64,000 nucleotides of DNA from Rhizobium sp. JAB6 (GTDB taxonomy: Bacteria > Pseudomonadota > Alphaproteobacteria > Rhizobiales > Rhizobiaceae): positions 1 through 64,000 of the forward strand of contig NZ_PYJQ01000011.1 of assembly GCF_003024605.1 (NCBI RefSeq), written 5' to 3'. Under the pieces are notes generated by a model. The model had not been told where the DNA came from, did no database searches, and saw only the letters and a program-made list of their open reading frames with translations. The position numbers and the translations under genes are program-made. This document shows, one piece after another, positions 45,801-53,776 of this stretch (positions within the stretch are counted from its first letter, which is position 1; every line of letters begins with the position of its first letter).

Positions 45801-48800
45801 GGCCATGGACGGTGGTTGCACCGGCAAGTGCGATATCCTCGTGGCCGGTGACGGTATCGGCCGTCACGGTCGCGGCATTGATGTTGATGACGCCGCCGGC
45901 CTGAATTGTCGATGCAGACAATCCGCCATTGAGCCGGGCGGTAAGATCTCCGGCGCGATTGCCTGCAATCGTCGCGGCTCGACCAAGGATGATATTGCCG
46001 CCTGCCCTGTTGGTCGCGTCGAAGTCGATACCGGCGACGACAGATTGGGCAGACAGGCTCTGGCCAGTGATCAGGATGTTGCCGGCGCCGAGGATCTGGC
46101 CAGTAATGCTGGTGACACCATTAAGCGTGATATCGCCATGCGCTGTGACCGCATCCGCATTCACGGTCGCACCGCTGGCCAAAAAACTACCGGCCGACAG
46201 CAATGTACCGGTATTGACCGCACCGGTCGAAGCGAGCGTCAGGCTGCCGCTTGTCGTCTGGACGATATTCCCATTGGCGACTGCCGTTGCGGCGAAATCG
46301 ACGCCCGACACGATAGCGCCGGTCTTGATGCTCGAGCCGGAGATGCCGACGTTACCGCCGCCAAGGACCTGATTGGTTATTGCGACGCCACCCACCGCTG
46401 CTCCGGAAAGGGTGATATCCTTGTGAGCGGTGATGGCGTTGGCCGTAACAGTAGCGCCACTCGCGTTGACAGCACCAGCGGCCTGCACTGTCGAAGCCGC
46501 AATGCCACCATTGACCGATACCTGCAGGTCGCCCGCCTGGCCAAGGAGGATATTGCCCCCTGCCCTGTTTGTCGCATCGAAGTCGATGCCAGCAACCACG
46601 GTTTGGGCTGACAGGCTCTGGCCGGTGATCAGGATATTGCCGGCGCTAAGAATCTGGCCGCTTATTGTGGTTGCGCCATTGAGCGTCACAGCACCATGCG
46701 CTGTTGCGCTATCAGCATCGACGGTCGAGCCAGAGGCGCTGAGCTTGCCGGCCGACAGCAGCGCTCCAGCGTTAAGGTTGCCCGACGATGTCAAGGAAAT
46801 GTCGCCACTTGAGGTCTGGACGACGTTTCCGCCGTTGGCGGAAGTGGCGGCGAAGTCGACACCCGAGACGATGGTCCCAACCTGGATGCTGGTGCCGGAG
46901 ATGCCAATATTGCCAACGCCAAGTATCTGATTAGTGACAGCGACGCCCCCCACCGCCGTTCCAGAAACAGTAACATCCTTGTGGCCGGTAATCGAGGTTG
47001 CAGCGACGGACGCGCCGCCGATGTCGATCGCACCCGCAGCCTGTATGGTCGGCGCCGCAACAGCGCCATTGACGTTCACGGTCAGATCGCCGGTCTGACC
47101 AAGGACGATATTGCCACCGACAGCATTGGTGGCGCTGAAGTCGATGCCAGCGACAAGAGTTTGTGCCGACAGGCTCTGGCCGGTAATCGATATGTTGCCA
47201 GATCCAAGGATCTGGTTTGTAACGCTGATCGCGCCATCGAGTGTCACGGCGCCGTGCGCGGTCGCGCCATCGGCTGCGATAGTCGAGCCGGAGGCGTTCA
47301 AATTGCCAGCTGAGAGCAGAGTGCCGGCGTTGACGGTGCCCGTCGAGGCAAGCGTCAGGTCACCACTGCCGGCGAGCACGATATTGCCATTTGCGGCAGC
47401 CGTCCTGGCAAAGTCGACACCGGAAACGACAGTACCAGCCTTGATGCTCGGTCCTGAGATACTGACGTTAGCGCCGCCGAGGACTTGGCTTGTAACGGTG
47501 GTCGGGCCGGACAGGGTAATGTTGCCATGGCCGGTGACAGCATTTGCATTGATCGTCGCGCCACTTACATTGATGCTGCCGGCGGATTGCATCGTCGGCG
47601 CCGTCACGGCGCCGCTTGCCGATACCGCCAGGTCTCCGGTCTGACCCAGGACAATGTTGCCGCCTGCCCTGTTGGTCGCATCGAAGTCGATGCCCGCAAC
47701 GACGGTTTGGGCGGAAAGGCTTTGACCGGTAATCGATACGTTGCCCGACCCGAGGATCTGGTTTGTGACACTGATCGCGCCACCGAGCGTCACGGCGCCA
47801 TGGGCCGTGATCCCGTCAGCCGTAACGGTCGAGCCGGAGGCATTCAAATTGCCTGCCGAAAGCAGCATACCAATGCTGACATTACCGGATGACGCCACGG
47901 TAATGTTGCCGCTTGCCGTTTGGATAATATGTCCGTCGGCGGCAGCCGTCCTTGTGAAATCGATGCCGGAGACGATGCCGCTGGCCTTGATGGCAGAACC
48001 CGAGAGATTAACGTTGCCTCCGCCAAGCACTTGGCCGGTCACATCCACGGGACCGCTTACGGCCGAAACGGTGATGTCCTTGTGACCGGTCATCGCATCG
48101 CTGGTGACCGATGCGGCGCGCATATCAATGATGCCAGCCGCCTGTATTGTCGGCACCGCTACGGCACCACTGGCTGCGACCTTCAGGTCACCGGTTTGAC
48201 CAAGAACGATATTGCCGCCGGCGGCATTGGTGGCGGTAAAGTCGATGCCAGCGACCAGAGTCTGTGCCGACAAGCTCTGACCGCTAATTAGCACATTGCC
48301 CGAGCTCAGGATCTGGCTGTTGACATTGATCGCTCCCGCCAGCCTCATGTCGCCGTGTGCTGTCACAGCATTGGCGTTGATGGCGGTTCCTGCGGCGTCG
48401 AGGCGGCCGGCCGAAAGTAACGTGTTCGCATTGATATTGCCGGTCGAAGCAAGCGTCAGATCGCCGCTTGACGTTTGAACGATCTGTCCGTTGGCTGCGG
48501 ACGTAGCGGCAAAGTCGACGCCAGAGATAATCGCGCCGGCCTTGATGCTGGAACCAGAGATGCTGACGTTGCTTCCACCCAGCACTTGGTTCGTTACAGC
48601 GGTGGCGCCAGATAGCGTGATGTCCTTGTGGCCCGTGATCCCGTCGGCGAAAATGGACGCGCCGCGGACATCGATCACACCCGCGGCCTGCATGGTCGGC
48701 GCCGCCAAGCTACCGCCGACCGAAATCGCGAGATTGCCAGACTGGCCAAGGACAATATTGCCCCCTGCCCTGTTGGTCGCATCGAAGTCGATGCCAGCCA

Positions 48801-51800
48801 CGACGGTTTGGGCGGAAAGGCTTTGACCGGTAATCAATAGGTTGCCCGACCCGAGGATCTGGTTTGTGACACTGATCGCGCCGCCGAGCGTCACGTCGCC
48901 ATGCGCCGTGATGCCGTCAGCGGTGACCGTTGAACCGGAGGCGTTCAGATTGCCAGCTGAGAGCAGTGTGCCAGCACTGATGGCGCCCGCCGACGTCAAT
49001 GAAATATCGCCGCTCGCCGTTTGGATGATATGTCCATTGGCGGCAGCCGTCCTTGTGAAATCGATGCCGGAGACAATGCCGCTGGCCTTGATGGCAGAAC
49101 CCGCGAGACTGACGTTGCCGCCACCCAACACCTGGTTGGTCACGTTAACGGGACCGCTCACAGCCGAAACGGTGATGTCCTTATGGCCGGTAATCGCGTC
49201 GCTGGTGACCGTTGCGGCGTGAATATCGATGGTGCCAGCAGCTTGAACCGTCGGCACTGTCACAGCGCCGCTGGTTGCGACCTTCAGATCACCGGTTTGA
49301 CCGAGAACGATATTGCCGCCAGCCGCATCGGTGGCATTGAAGTCCAGGCCGGCAACGAGAGTCTGGGCGGACAGACTCGGGCCGTTGATCGATACGTTAC
49401 CGGCGCCTAGGATCTGGCCACTGACGCTGATCACGCCGCCGAGGGTCATGTCGTGATGGGCAGAGATATTGCCGACCGTAATTGTCGCGCCGTTCGCAAT
49501 GAGATCGCTCGCCGACAGTAATGTTCCGCCGTCGATTGCGCCGCTTGAGTCAAGAGTCAGATCGCCGTTTGCTGTCTGAACGATATGCCCATTGGCGGCC
49601 GCCGTGGCGGCGAAGTCGATGCCAGAAATAATCGCGCCGGCCTTGATGCTTGGGCCGGAGATGCCGACGCTACCGCCGCCGAGCACCTGGTTCGTTACGG
49701 TGGTGGCGCCGGAAAGCGCGATGTCGTTATGGCCGGTGATGGCGTCGGCCGCGAGCGTGGCGCCACTTGCCTTGATGACGCCAGCGGCCTGTATGGTTGG
49801 CACCGCCACGGTACCGTTGACCGACACGGTCAAATCGCCGGTCTGGCCGAGTGCGATATTGCCACCGGCAGCATTAGTGCCGCTGAAATCGATGCCAGCG
49901 ACGACGGTCTGCGCCGACAAGCTTTGGCCGCTGATCAGCACATTGCCGGACCCAAGAATCTGCTGCGCTATGTTGATTGCGCCACCGAGCGTCATATCAC
50001 CATGGGCGGTCACGCTGTTCGCCGTGAGGCTCGAAGCGGTCGCACTGAGCCCGCCAGCCGACAGCAGCGAGCCGACGTTGAGCGAGTTTGCCGCCGAAAG
50101 CGTCAGGTCGCCACCGCTGGCGAGTACGATGTTGCCATTGGCGGCAGCCGTCCTAGCAAAGTCGACGCCGGAAACGACACTACCGGCCTTGATGCTTGGC
50201 CCGGAAACACTGACGTTGCCTCTCCCGAGGATCTGATTGTTGACGGTGGTGGCGCCGGCTAGGGTGATGTTCTCGCGGCCGGTGATCGAATCTGCTGTGA
50301 CGGACGCGCCGCTCACATCAATTGCGCCCGCGGCTTGGATCGTGGGCGCCGTGACGGCGTCATTGACTGATACCCCTAGATCGCCACTAGGGCCTAAGGT
50401 GATTTTACCGCCGGCTGCGTCAGTGGCGTTGAAGTCCAGGCCGGCGACAATGGTCTGCGCTGAGAGGTTCGGGCCGGCGATCGATACGTTACCGGCACCC
50501 AGGATTTGGCCACTGACACTAATCACGCCGCCAAGCGTCATGTCGTGATGTGCGGAAATATTACTTGACGTAATCGATGCGCCGTTTGCGATGAGATCGC
50601 CTGCGGACAACAGCGTTCCGGCGCTGATCGCGCCTGCGCTCGTCAATGTCAGATTGCCAGTTCCCGTGACCGTCGGGCCAAGGGTGATGCGCCCGCCTGC
50701 CGCATTGGTGGCGCTAATATCGACGCCTGAGACAAAGGCGTCGGCTGCAATGCTCAAGCCGGTGATGCCGACACTGCCGCCGCCAAGGACCTGACCGGTA
50801 ATCTTGACACTGCCGCTTCCAGTCATCGCACCGGTGACGCCGGTCAGCATGATGTTCTTGCCGCCGGTGATCGCATCGACGGCGATGGTCTGACCGGTGG
50901 CATTGATCGCCCCGGCTGAAAGCATGGTTCCTGCCTGGACGGCGCCGGCGCTGTCGTTGATCGTCAGATCGCCGTTACCCGCCAGCACGATATTGCCGCC
51001 GGCGGCCTTGGTGGCGGTAAAGTCGACGCCGGAGGCAAGAAGGCCGACGCCAACGCCACCGGTGTTGCTGTTGATCGTGACATTGCCGGCGCTGAGCAAT
51101 TGGTTGGCGACATTGACGCCACCGCCGATGCTGCTTGCGGTGATCGCAACATTGCCGTGGCTGACGAGGTTGTTTGCCTGCAGCTGGGTGGCCTGAGCAG
51201 TCAAATCACCCGCCGAAAGCAACTTGTCGGCAACGATATTGCCTGCCGCTGCGGTCAGCGCAAGCGTGCCTGACGAACCGAGAACGATGCTGCCGCCAGC
51301 CGCATTAGTAGCGGCAAAGTCAACGCCCGCGGCGATCGCACCGGCCTGAAGGGCAGAAGCCGAGATCAGCATATTGTTAGCAGCCAGGACCTGTCCGCTG
51401 ACGTCAACACGGCCGCCCGCGGTATTGACTGCAAGCGCGCCATGGGAGGTGATGCTGCTTGCCGCAAGCGATGCTGCCGTGATTGTTAGACCGTTGGCCG
51501 ATTGGATATTACCGGCAGTGACATTACCTGTCCCGCTCGCCTTGAGGCTTCCAGCCGACAGAAGATCGCCCGTCGCGATACTGCCGCCGGTCGCCGTCAT
51601 GCTGAGATCCCCGGCTGCGCCGAGTACTACATTGCTAGTCGGATTGGCGCTGGTCGCTGCGATGTTGATGCCGGAGATAACCTTGCCGGTTGAGATCGAC
51701 CGGCCGGTGGTCGTGATATTGCCCTGCGCCTGTACATTGCCTGCGATGGTTGCACCGAGATTGGCGTTCAGTGTGATATTCCGGCCGCTCTGCAGCGAGG

Positions 51801-53103
51801 CGGCCGAGATCGAGCCGGCCGTGGCGGCCAGATTGAGGTCACCTGTGCTATTGACGGCCCCTGAAATCGCTATGTCGCCTGAGGTGGCGACAAGCGTCGC
51901 CGCACCGGCGCCAGCGGTGACGCTTCCGGCAGCAATCCCGCCGCCTGAACTCATCTGCACGCTTGTGCCGCTGTTGATGTCGCCGGAGACGCTGAGCAGA
52001 CCGGTTCCGCTTGCAAGCACGATATCGCTATCCGCTGCGACCGATTGCAGAGTAATCCCCTGGTCGGCCCTGACCACCACCTTCTGCCTCGAGGTCACCT
52101 TGGCGGCTGTGACCTTCTGCTTCGAGTCGATGGTCACGCCATCGCGTGCGGACGCATTGCCGATCGAGATCTTGCCGTCGGCCGAGAGCGACAGTTCGCC
52201 GGCATTGGCGGCCATGTCGCCGCTCATCTTGACCCCAGCGCCCTTTTCGGTGACGACGACCTTGATACGGTCGGCCTGCATCGCACCGAGCGCTGCGCCG
52301 TCGATCGCATATTCTGGCGTGCCGGCAATCCCGGTCAGCGCCGTCGCCTCGCCGGTGGCATAGTTGTATTGGCTGGCACCACCAGTCAGGCGGACGGTCT
52401 TGCCATAGATCAGCGCGTTGACATGGATCTGGCGGGAAACCACGTCGAACAGATCGACAGCGCCAGGAGCAGCCGCGAAATTGCCGCCTGCCCCTTCGAA
52501 GGTGACATCGCCGCCATTGACGGTGAAGCCGGTCAGGCTGCCGTCGGCGCCGATATTCGGCACGCCTGTCGTCAGCGTCGCATGCGGCGTATTGATGAAG
52601 CCGCAGCCCGCGCAGGTGATCCCGTTCGGATTCGCGATGATGACGTCAGCTCGACCACCATAGACTTCGGTCGGGCCATTCAGAGCTGAGCGGTTGCCAC
52701 TGGTAACCTCGTTGAGGATGACCGAGGCCGGGTTCGAGACATTGAGATTTGGATTGCCCGGTGTCACCCCGCCGAGGTTCGAGGTGCCTTGCTCGCCTTT
52801 GAAATTATTGAGGATCAGACCCTGGGTGCCGACATTGAAATTGTCGTACTTGTTATGCGAGAGGCCGGCGCCATTCGGTGTGACAATGTCGATGAGCGGC
52901 ACACCGTTCGGGGCAGTACCGACGTGAGGCTGGTTGACCGCGGGTGCCGATACGGCAGCCGATACGGACTGCGCGTTGGCCAGCATGGGCTGGTAGATAA
53001 GCAAACCACTTAGCAAGATGGCAAGCGATTGCCGGGTAAGTCTACCCAGCTGATCAATCTTTTTCGACAATCCGCTTCTTTCGTCGCTCATCTTCTCGTC
53101 CAC
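36880..53103 (-). CDS. cdiA: Giant TpsA/CdiA-like exoprotein with nuclease toxin end
   Basis: A 5407-residue two-partner secretion exoprotein. Signal peptide at about 25-45. TPS/hemagglutination-activity domain at about 50-300 with NPNL (117-120), NPNGI (158-162) and a CAGC pair (164, 167). Then a beta-helix of FHA repeats, dominated by about nine copies of a 182-residue super-repeat (about 880-2350). Next is a Cys-rich insertion near 3310-3470 and a 13-residue repeat patch near 3590-3670. Further on are FHA-2 type repeats (about 4080-4800) and an NYNYLTHKEA pretoxin-like segment near 5060. The end (about 5295-5407) resembles a DNA/RNA non-specific endonuclease: GDVGGHIQA with His 5320 and NLFPQNSNFNNGAYKSWENE. 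It lies downstream of TpsB and a lipoprotein; the immunity gene overlaps its stop. Contact-dependent inhibition is the likely role. Confidence 0.93.
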   Translation of the reverse strand: MDEKMSDERSGLSKKIDQLGRLTRQSLAILLSGLLIYQPMLANAQSVSAAVSAPAVNQPHVGTAPNGVPLIDIVTPNGAGLSHNKYDNFNVGTQGLILNNFKGEQGTSNLGGVTPGNPNLNVSNPASVILNEVTSGNRSALNGPTEVYGGRADVIIANPNGITCAGCGFINTPHATLTTGVPNIGADGSLTGFTVNGGDVTFEGAGGNFAAAPGAVDLFDVVSRQIHVNALIYGKTVRLTGGASQYNYATGEATALTGIAGTPEYAIDGAALGAMQADRIKVVVTEKGAGVKMSGDMAANAGELSLSADGKISIGNASARDGVTIDSKQKVTAAKVTSRQKVVVRADQGITLQSVAADSDIVLASGTGLLSVSGDINSGTSVQMSSGGGIAAGSVTAGAGAATLVATSGDIAISGAVNSTGDLNLAATAGSISAASLQSGRNITLNANLGATIAGNVQAQGNITTTGRSISTGKVISGINIAATSANPTSNVVLGAAGDLSMTATGGSIATGDLLSAGSLKASGTGNVTAGNIQSANGLTITAASLAASSITSHGALAVNTAGGRVDVSGQVLAANNMLISASALQAGAIAAGVDFAATNAAGGSIVLGSSGTLALTAAAGNIVADKLLSAGDLTAQATQLQANNLVSHGNVAITASSIGGGVNVANQLLSAGNVTINSNTGGVGVGLLASGVDFTATKAAGGNIVLAGNGDLTINDSAGAVQAGTMLSAGAINATGQTIAVDAITGGKNIMLTGVTGAMTGSGSVKITGQVLGGGSVGITGLSIAADAFVSGVDISATNAAGGRITLGPTVTGTGNLTLTSAGAISAGTLLSAGDLIANGASITSSNISAHHDMTLGGVISVSGQILGAGNVSIAGPNLSAQTIVAGLDFNATDAAGGKITLGPSGDLGVSVNDAVTAPTIQAAGAIDVSGASVTADSITGRENITLAGATTVNNQILGRGNVSVSGPSIKAGSVVSGVDFARTAAANGNIVLASGGDLTLSAANSLNVGSLLSAGGLSATASSLTANSVTAHGDMTLGGAINIAQQILGSGNVLISGQSLSAQTVVAGIDFSGTNAAGGNIALGQTGDLTVSVNGTVAVPTIQAAGVIKASGATLAADAITGHNDIALSGATTVTNQVLGGGSVGISGPSIKAGAIISGIDFAATAAANGHIVQTANGDLTLDSSGAIDGGTLLSASDLIANGATITVGNISAHHDMTLGGVISVSGQILGAGNVSINGPSLSAQTLVAGLDFNATDAAGGNIVLGQTGDLKVATSGAVTVPTVQAAGTIDIHAATVTSDAITGHKDITVSAVSGPVNVTNQVLGGGNVSLAGSAIKASGIVSGIDFTRTAAANGHIIQTASGDISLTSAGAISAGTLLSAGNLNASGSTVTADGITAHGDVTLGGAISVTNQILGSGNLLITGQSLSAQTVVAGIDFDATNRAGGNIVLGQSGNLAISVGGSLAAPTMQAAGVIDVRGASIFADGITGHKDITLSGATAVTNQVLGGSNVSISGSSIKAGAIISGVDFAATSAANGQIVQTSSGDLTLASTGNINANTLLSAGRLDAAGTAINANAVTAHGDMRLAGAINVNSQILSSGNVLISGQSLSAQTLVAGIDFTATNAAGGNIVLGQTGDLKVAASGAVAVPTIQAAGIIDMRAASVTSDAMTGHKDITVSAVSGPVDVTGQVLGGGNVNLSGSAIKASGIVSGIDFTRTAAADGHIIQTASGNITVASSGNVSIGMLLSAGNLNASGSTVTADGITAHGAVTLGGAISVTNQILGSGNVSITGQSLSAQTVVAGIDFDATNRAGGNIVLGQTGDLAVSASGAVTAPTMQSAGSINVSGATINANAVTGHGNITLSGPTTVTSQVLGGANVSISGPSIKAGTVVSGVDFARTAAANGNIVLAGSGDLTLASTGTVNAGTLLSAGNLNASGSTIAADGATAHGAVTLDGAISVTNQILGSGNISITGQSLSAQTLVAGIDFSATNAVGGNIVLGQTGDLTVNVNGAVAAPTIQAAGAIDIGGASVAATSITGHKDVTVSGTAVGGVAVTNQILGVGNIGISGTSIQVGTIVSGVDFAATSANGGNVVQTSSGDISLTSSGNLNAGALLSAGKLSASGSTVDADSATAHGAVTLNGATTISGQILSAGNILITGQSLSAQTVVAGIDFDATNRAGGNILLGQAGDLQVSVNGGIAASTVQAAGAVNASGATVTANAITAHKDITLSGAAVGGVAITNQVLGGGNVGISGSSIKTGAIVSGVDFAATAVANGNIVQTTSGSLTLASTGAVNTGTLLSAGSFLASGATVNADAVTAHGDITLNGVTSITGQILGAGNILITGQSLSAQSVVAGIDFDATNRAGGNIILGRAATIAGNRAGDLTARLNGGLSASTIQAGGVININAATVTADTVTGHEDIALAGATTVHGQVLGGGNISISGPSISAGAIVSGVDFTGTAAANGNIVQTSSGDMALASSGNLTIGTLLSAGNLTAQASDLSASSITSHGTTDLMANGRVDVSGQVLSAGNLSIDGASLYAGLLVSGVDFAATAANGGNIVLGGAGKTDLTVSGNATAGTILSAGDVTAKTANLQGGSVTSHGNVGITGNVDVSSQILAAGDLTISGGSISVPTLISGIDFAATNAAGGNIVLASSGAMNLMASGNITAGTILSAGDLAARATNLTAASITSHGKVDIFGNLAATNQVISAGNLTISGGSISAPVLISGVDLAATNARGGGIVLGTAGNMNLTTSAGIIAQSMLSAGAINASGSAIAAYAVTGHGDVTLAGSNSVNVAGQLLSAGDVLLSGSTVQLGQAVTGVDFATTARSSNGAIALGQSGDLTINAGSASASTLIVAGNLNVAASAFTGGNTTGHGAVAIGSSTSPGAVRINGQLLGAGNVSMTGSAVSGNVIAAGVDFAAMDQSGTGNVILGQGGNLTLAATTGDISFNSLLAAGTITANAANNISANAVAHGDLALAAGNAITLTGQSLGTGNINLNGRSISIDTLVSGVDFAATNASGNRSLMLRRAGTMTLAASNGSISANSLLSGGNLSATATQNIGYNSLQSLGSAALASPGAISYTSTTRVGGNLTLNTGALDLSGSRGSRIASGGTLIVNASSANLSGSNLIFGGLSLNVSGGADLSNAQVSTVTNAGGSGDITISAAGLATTAGTSLLAAHDLTLNLPSLGNTGQLAAGNNLTFNVSGDFYNSPSGLVFAGNNANLFVGGTLTNDQGAILSGNGLTIAGPGGGQRNGAVVNSAGLIQSGGSMSILTNGLTNTTTSGPAIQRNLQVSDDILSAYDVITRTYGCETRCGTGSGDHEETYAWTQTVNHLVSQIVSQDQLISGAGASAQIRAGRDLTMNATNLWNGYSSIKSDGNMLLTVAGTLTNDGATLNRTTQTICDSSAPCQYYPDVVSSDTTQGGLDCSGPNRPCIGSNDPTLTYSRNPNGTRDPSRDLNPGTTVNVQVIGALSGVIQARGALAINGGGAVNNVASNGSIAGQVAIDAPATANNPLGALNSMTAGGALFNVSAALSNVAANGGANAGSGPALTGSGPTIGSGPAISSGNLRASGGTSINNGTLTANSDAAVSNRRVTVATGPAVSGGDMAVANGVAVSGNGLTAASSASIGSTGVTAATGVAVSSTAVTTTASPSIGNTGMTAAAGPAISGNTLTAAGASVNPNSLMGKLTAAIGNSGNLTQILQTNGTQLASLAKPQSGGVGGTVPGQVFLFETRAAFLDVSKFYGSAYFIDRVGYTPETKVPFLGDAYFDNQLIDEQMRQLVGNGLGAGSFVPGDNATDQMKTLLDNGVAYAAANGLGLGQALTPQQAASLTQSMVIYQTEIVDGAPVLVPVVYLSAADRAKTTSAAIIAGNTVSIDAGSVDNSGSIAAADGMTINAGSIKANGGAFLAGGNMNLNAENGITLAAQTMNIGGQTVVAANGGITAGGNLKMDAGAGGLTLSGTKVAAGGSAQLSGQTVTIGAVKQDNGGVQTLVGTSVTTGGNLSIAGTNGVNIIASSAKVGGDLSIASSSGSVSIISAGVENTVLTKDRLNLSQGGTITTTTSQIQQGSSLIAGGAMLVSGNQGVLIGGSSLMAGGNLGIVSTNGNIAITASQDQTTSQSKTIAGAATGYKGGQSSATAVTSNGSSITSDSGSVVVQAYNGDISVVGSDINSKSGSANLFANGDVTVGEAIDSASSSSSSGKTKRSETTTTANGSSISGQGGINIGSKSGDVTISASQVVAGDASHKTDANISAAGNIVVASGKDTDETISDSKKSGFLSSSKTHTHTYDEDTVGSSISASGNVTINAGGESVISGSSVAAGGNLALSGSTVTVMGAEEEHESDKQVKKSGIGVGSGGGFISIYGSKDSKSSQSSTDNIGSVLSSGGTTSITSTQGDVNIFGSSSHSGAGTVISSARDVNIAPGAEEQSSSSETKRSGFGINFSSGDGSLSIGIGVAKSEEKRSKDANINAVTTLDSDGSITIAANRNINDQSGKILAAGSIGLIAGDNVNMLSNNDVTNASEMQKKSFAGVSLTVQSSLISAGQQAMQAGSLLSGDNGIYGIAPAVLAGVKGYQAITSTMDAINAAPDPKTGLKPAVAGISLTAGYSFSESSQQSTTSIPVPPEIRGSSVSIIAQSGDVVGRGVQISAGMGKDGKAPALSSDPDNGSVLISAAGNVDLESVQATNDSKSSSKSGSVSVGIGASIDANGNIFNAGPTANAAYGSGKQVASSVTQINTNVSGTNTVTVVSDDTLTLAGGVLSGKTVNAIAANGIVIESRQDTASYDEKSKSAQLGISSGGISGGYNQGTITGDYANVSQQSGIFAGSGGYHVNTDGTIDLRGGFIGSTAAAANNNLNANQILYSDIGNSMSASSSSYGFSLIGGGIPVPVVGQPAKQSDSGATLATITPGNWNLTGQSQDLSGLNTDASKANKTVDPFDIDKLKAQQQSAAALSTLLNMGVGELSDRLGFIEGSAEKVALHAAVGAIVSQVAGTNVGSGALGGALSEIANGVLQQVLQTNPNLTDTQKSAITQWVAAAVGAAAGGGTGAAAALDNVNYNYLTHKEAKELELAELACRGGSAKDCKRHDELLDLSQSRDDQLKSCAGNSSSECVKARTDLRIAAAQYVDAALTGDGEYATPIGSLQRQWALLQAYDYADDSDLGQIADADRIAANFKSDEAKALLTASKSGLSAALRSEILYGVVTLGQNGPSGKGSTTGPGASEVPFEEVIGGPAGTTQRVDVSRATRGTPEYDLLNDPPANTTVELSNGTKFKTNSGGYVEEITFQPVDSPGVRDSRQTAVGKEGIAGDVGGHIQACRYGGTCDRFNLFPQNSNFNNGAYKSWENEISGALKNGDDVGTVTVTFGRSDPNNARPDTLEVEYKINGVTQVRQFENKPGGGQ
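42075..42330 (-). repeat. 13-residue tandem repeat patch in the exoprotein
   Basis: Coding repeats of 39 bases: GPAVSGGDMAVAN, GVAVSGNGLTAAS, SASIGSTGVTAAT, GVAVSSTAVTTTA, SPSIGNTGMTAAA, GPAISGNTLTAAG. The period and small-residue content differ from the beta-helix repeats around them, which suggests a separate low-complexity linker. Confidence 0.75.
45750..50600 (-). repeat. About nine 182-residue super-repeats in the exoprotein
   Basis: The segment SLSAQT(V/L)VAGIDF recurs nine times with about 546-base spacing (for example near 46060, 46610, 47160, 47710, 48260, 48810, 49360, 49910 and 50450). Each unit holds two related half-modules of about 91 residues (one with SLSAQ, one with SIKAG). 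Copies vary at many places but keep length, as expected for successive beta-helix turns. Confidence 0.9.
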
Positions 53104-53158
53104 TTCCTGGCACGATGATTTTTGCCATTGTCAGATGTCGCCTGGGCGGCAGAAAATC

Positions 53159-53776
53159 CTACTTCTGCGTGAGCCACGTCTTCACGCTGGCAACGAACTT
53201 GTCGGAGAGCTCATAGGCGAGAGCATCCCTTTTGTGAGAAACCTGCGCGGCATTGATTGCCATGGCGACGAAGACCCCGATGTTACCCTCGCCACGCACG
53301 CCCTTCTCGGTCACGTAGACGCCGGTTTCGGCTATGAGACGTCCCGTCTTTGCATCCTGTAGGCGGACCGATCCAGACATGCTGCTGTCATTGTCCAGGA
53401 TGATACGGCCGGCGTTGCTGGCGAGATCGACCGTATGCAATGTCACGATAAGCTTTGCGGGTGTTTTGCCACCGGGCAGACCCTTGAGTTCGCGCTTCAG
53501 CGAAGCATCGAGGGTCTCCACCACTTTCGACAGCTGTGGATCGGGCTTCTTTCTATCAAAGAAGCCTCCCATGTTGACGTCTGGAGCGGTCTCGAGCTGA
53601 ATCTGCGTGACGGACGAACTCCGCAAAGCCGTCACCAGGCGGGGGTCGGCGGTCTGGCAGGCGCTGACGATCGCCGCCACCGCGAAAACCGCAAGCAGCT
53701 TCACGCTATGCACAAACCGCCTTGGAGTATCCTTGACCAGGATTGTTGACACGTTACTTACCATCGCTTTCACCAC
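53159..53776 (-). CDS. Lipoprotein of unknown function in the TPS operon
   Basis: A 205-residue protein with a lipobox: LLAVFAVAAIVSACQTADPR near residues 27-46, so it is probably anchored at the outer or inner membrane by Cys 40. The mature part has mixed alpha-beta features (KTPAKLIVTLHTVDLASNAG, ARLQDAKTGRLIAETGVY-like strand) but no recognised family. The ATG at 53776 overlaps the end of the tpsB gene by a few bases, and 55 bases separate its stop from the exoprotein start. By position it could help folding or retention of the exoprotein. Start could be the second ATG, five codons later. Confidence 0.75.
   Translation of the reverse strand: MVKAMVSNVSTILVKDTPRRFVHSVKLLAVFAVAAIVSACQTADPRLVTALRSSSVTQIQLETAPDVNMGGFFDRKKPDPQLSKVVETLDASLKRELKGLPGGKTPAKLIVTLHTVDLASNAGRIILDNDSSMSGSVRLQDAKTGRLIAETGVYVTEKGVRGEGNIGVFVAMAINAAQVSHKRDALAYELSDKFVASVKTWLTQK

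Noticed and set aside
45750..50600. Regular repeats that could be taken for a CRISPR array or satellite
   Set aside because: The unit is about 546 bases, codes in frame throughout and has no short identical repeats with unique spacers.
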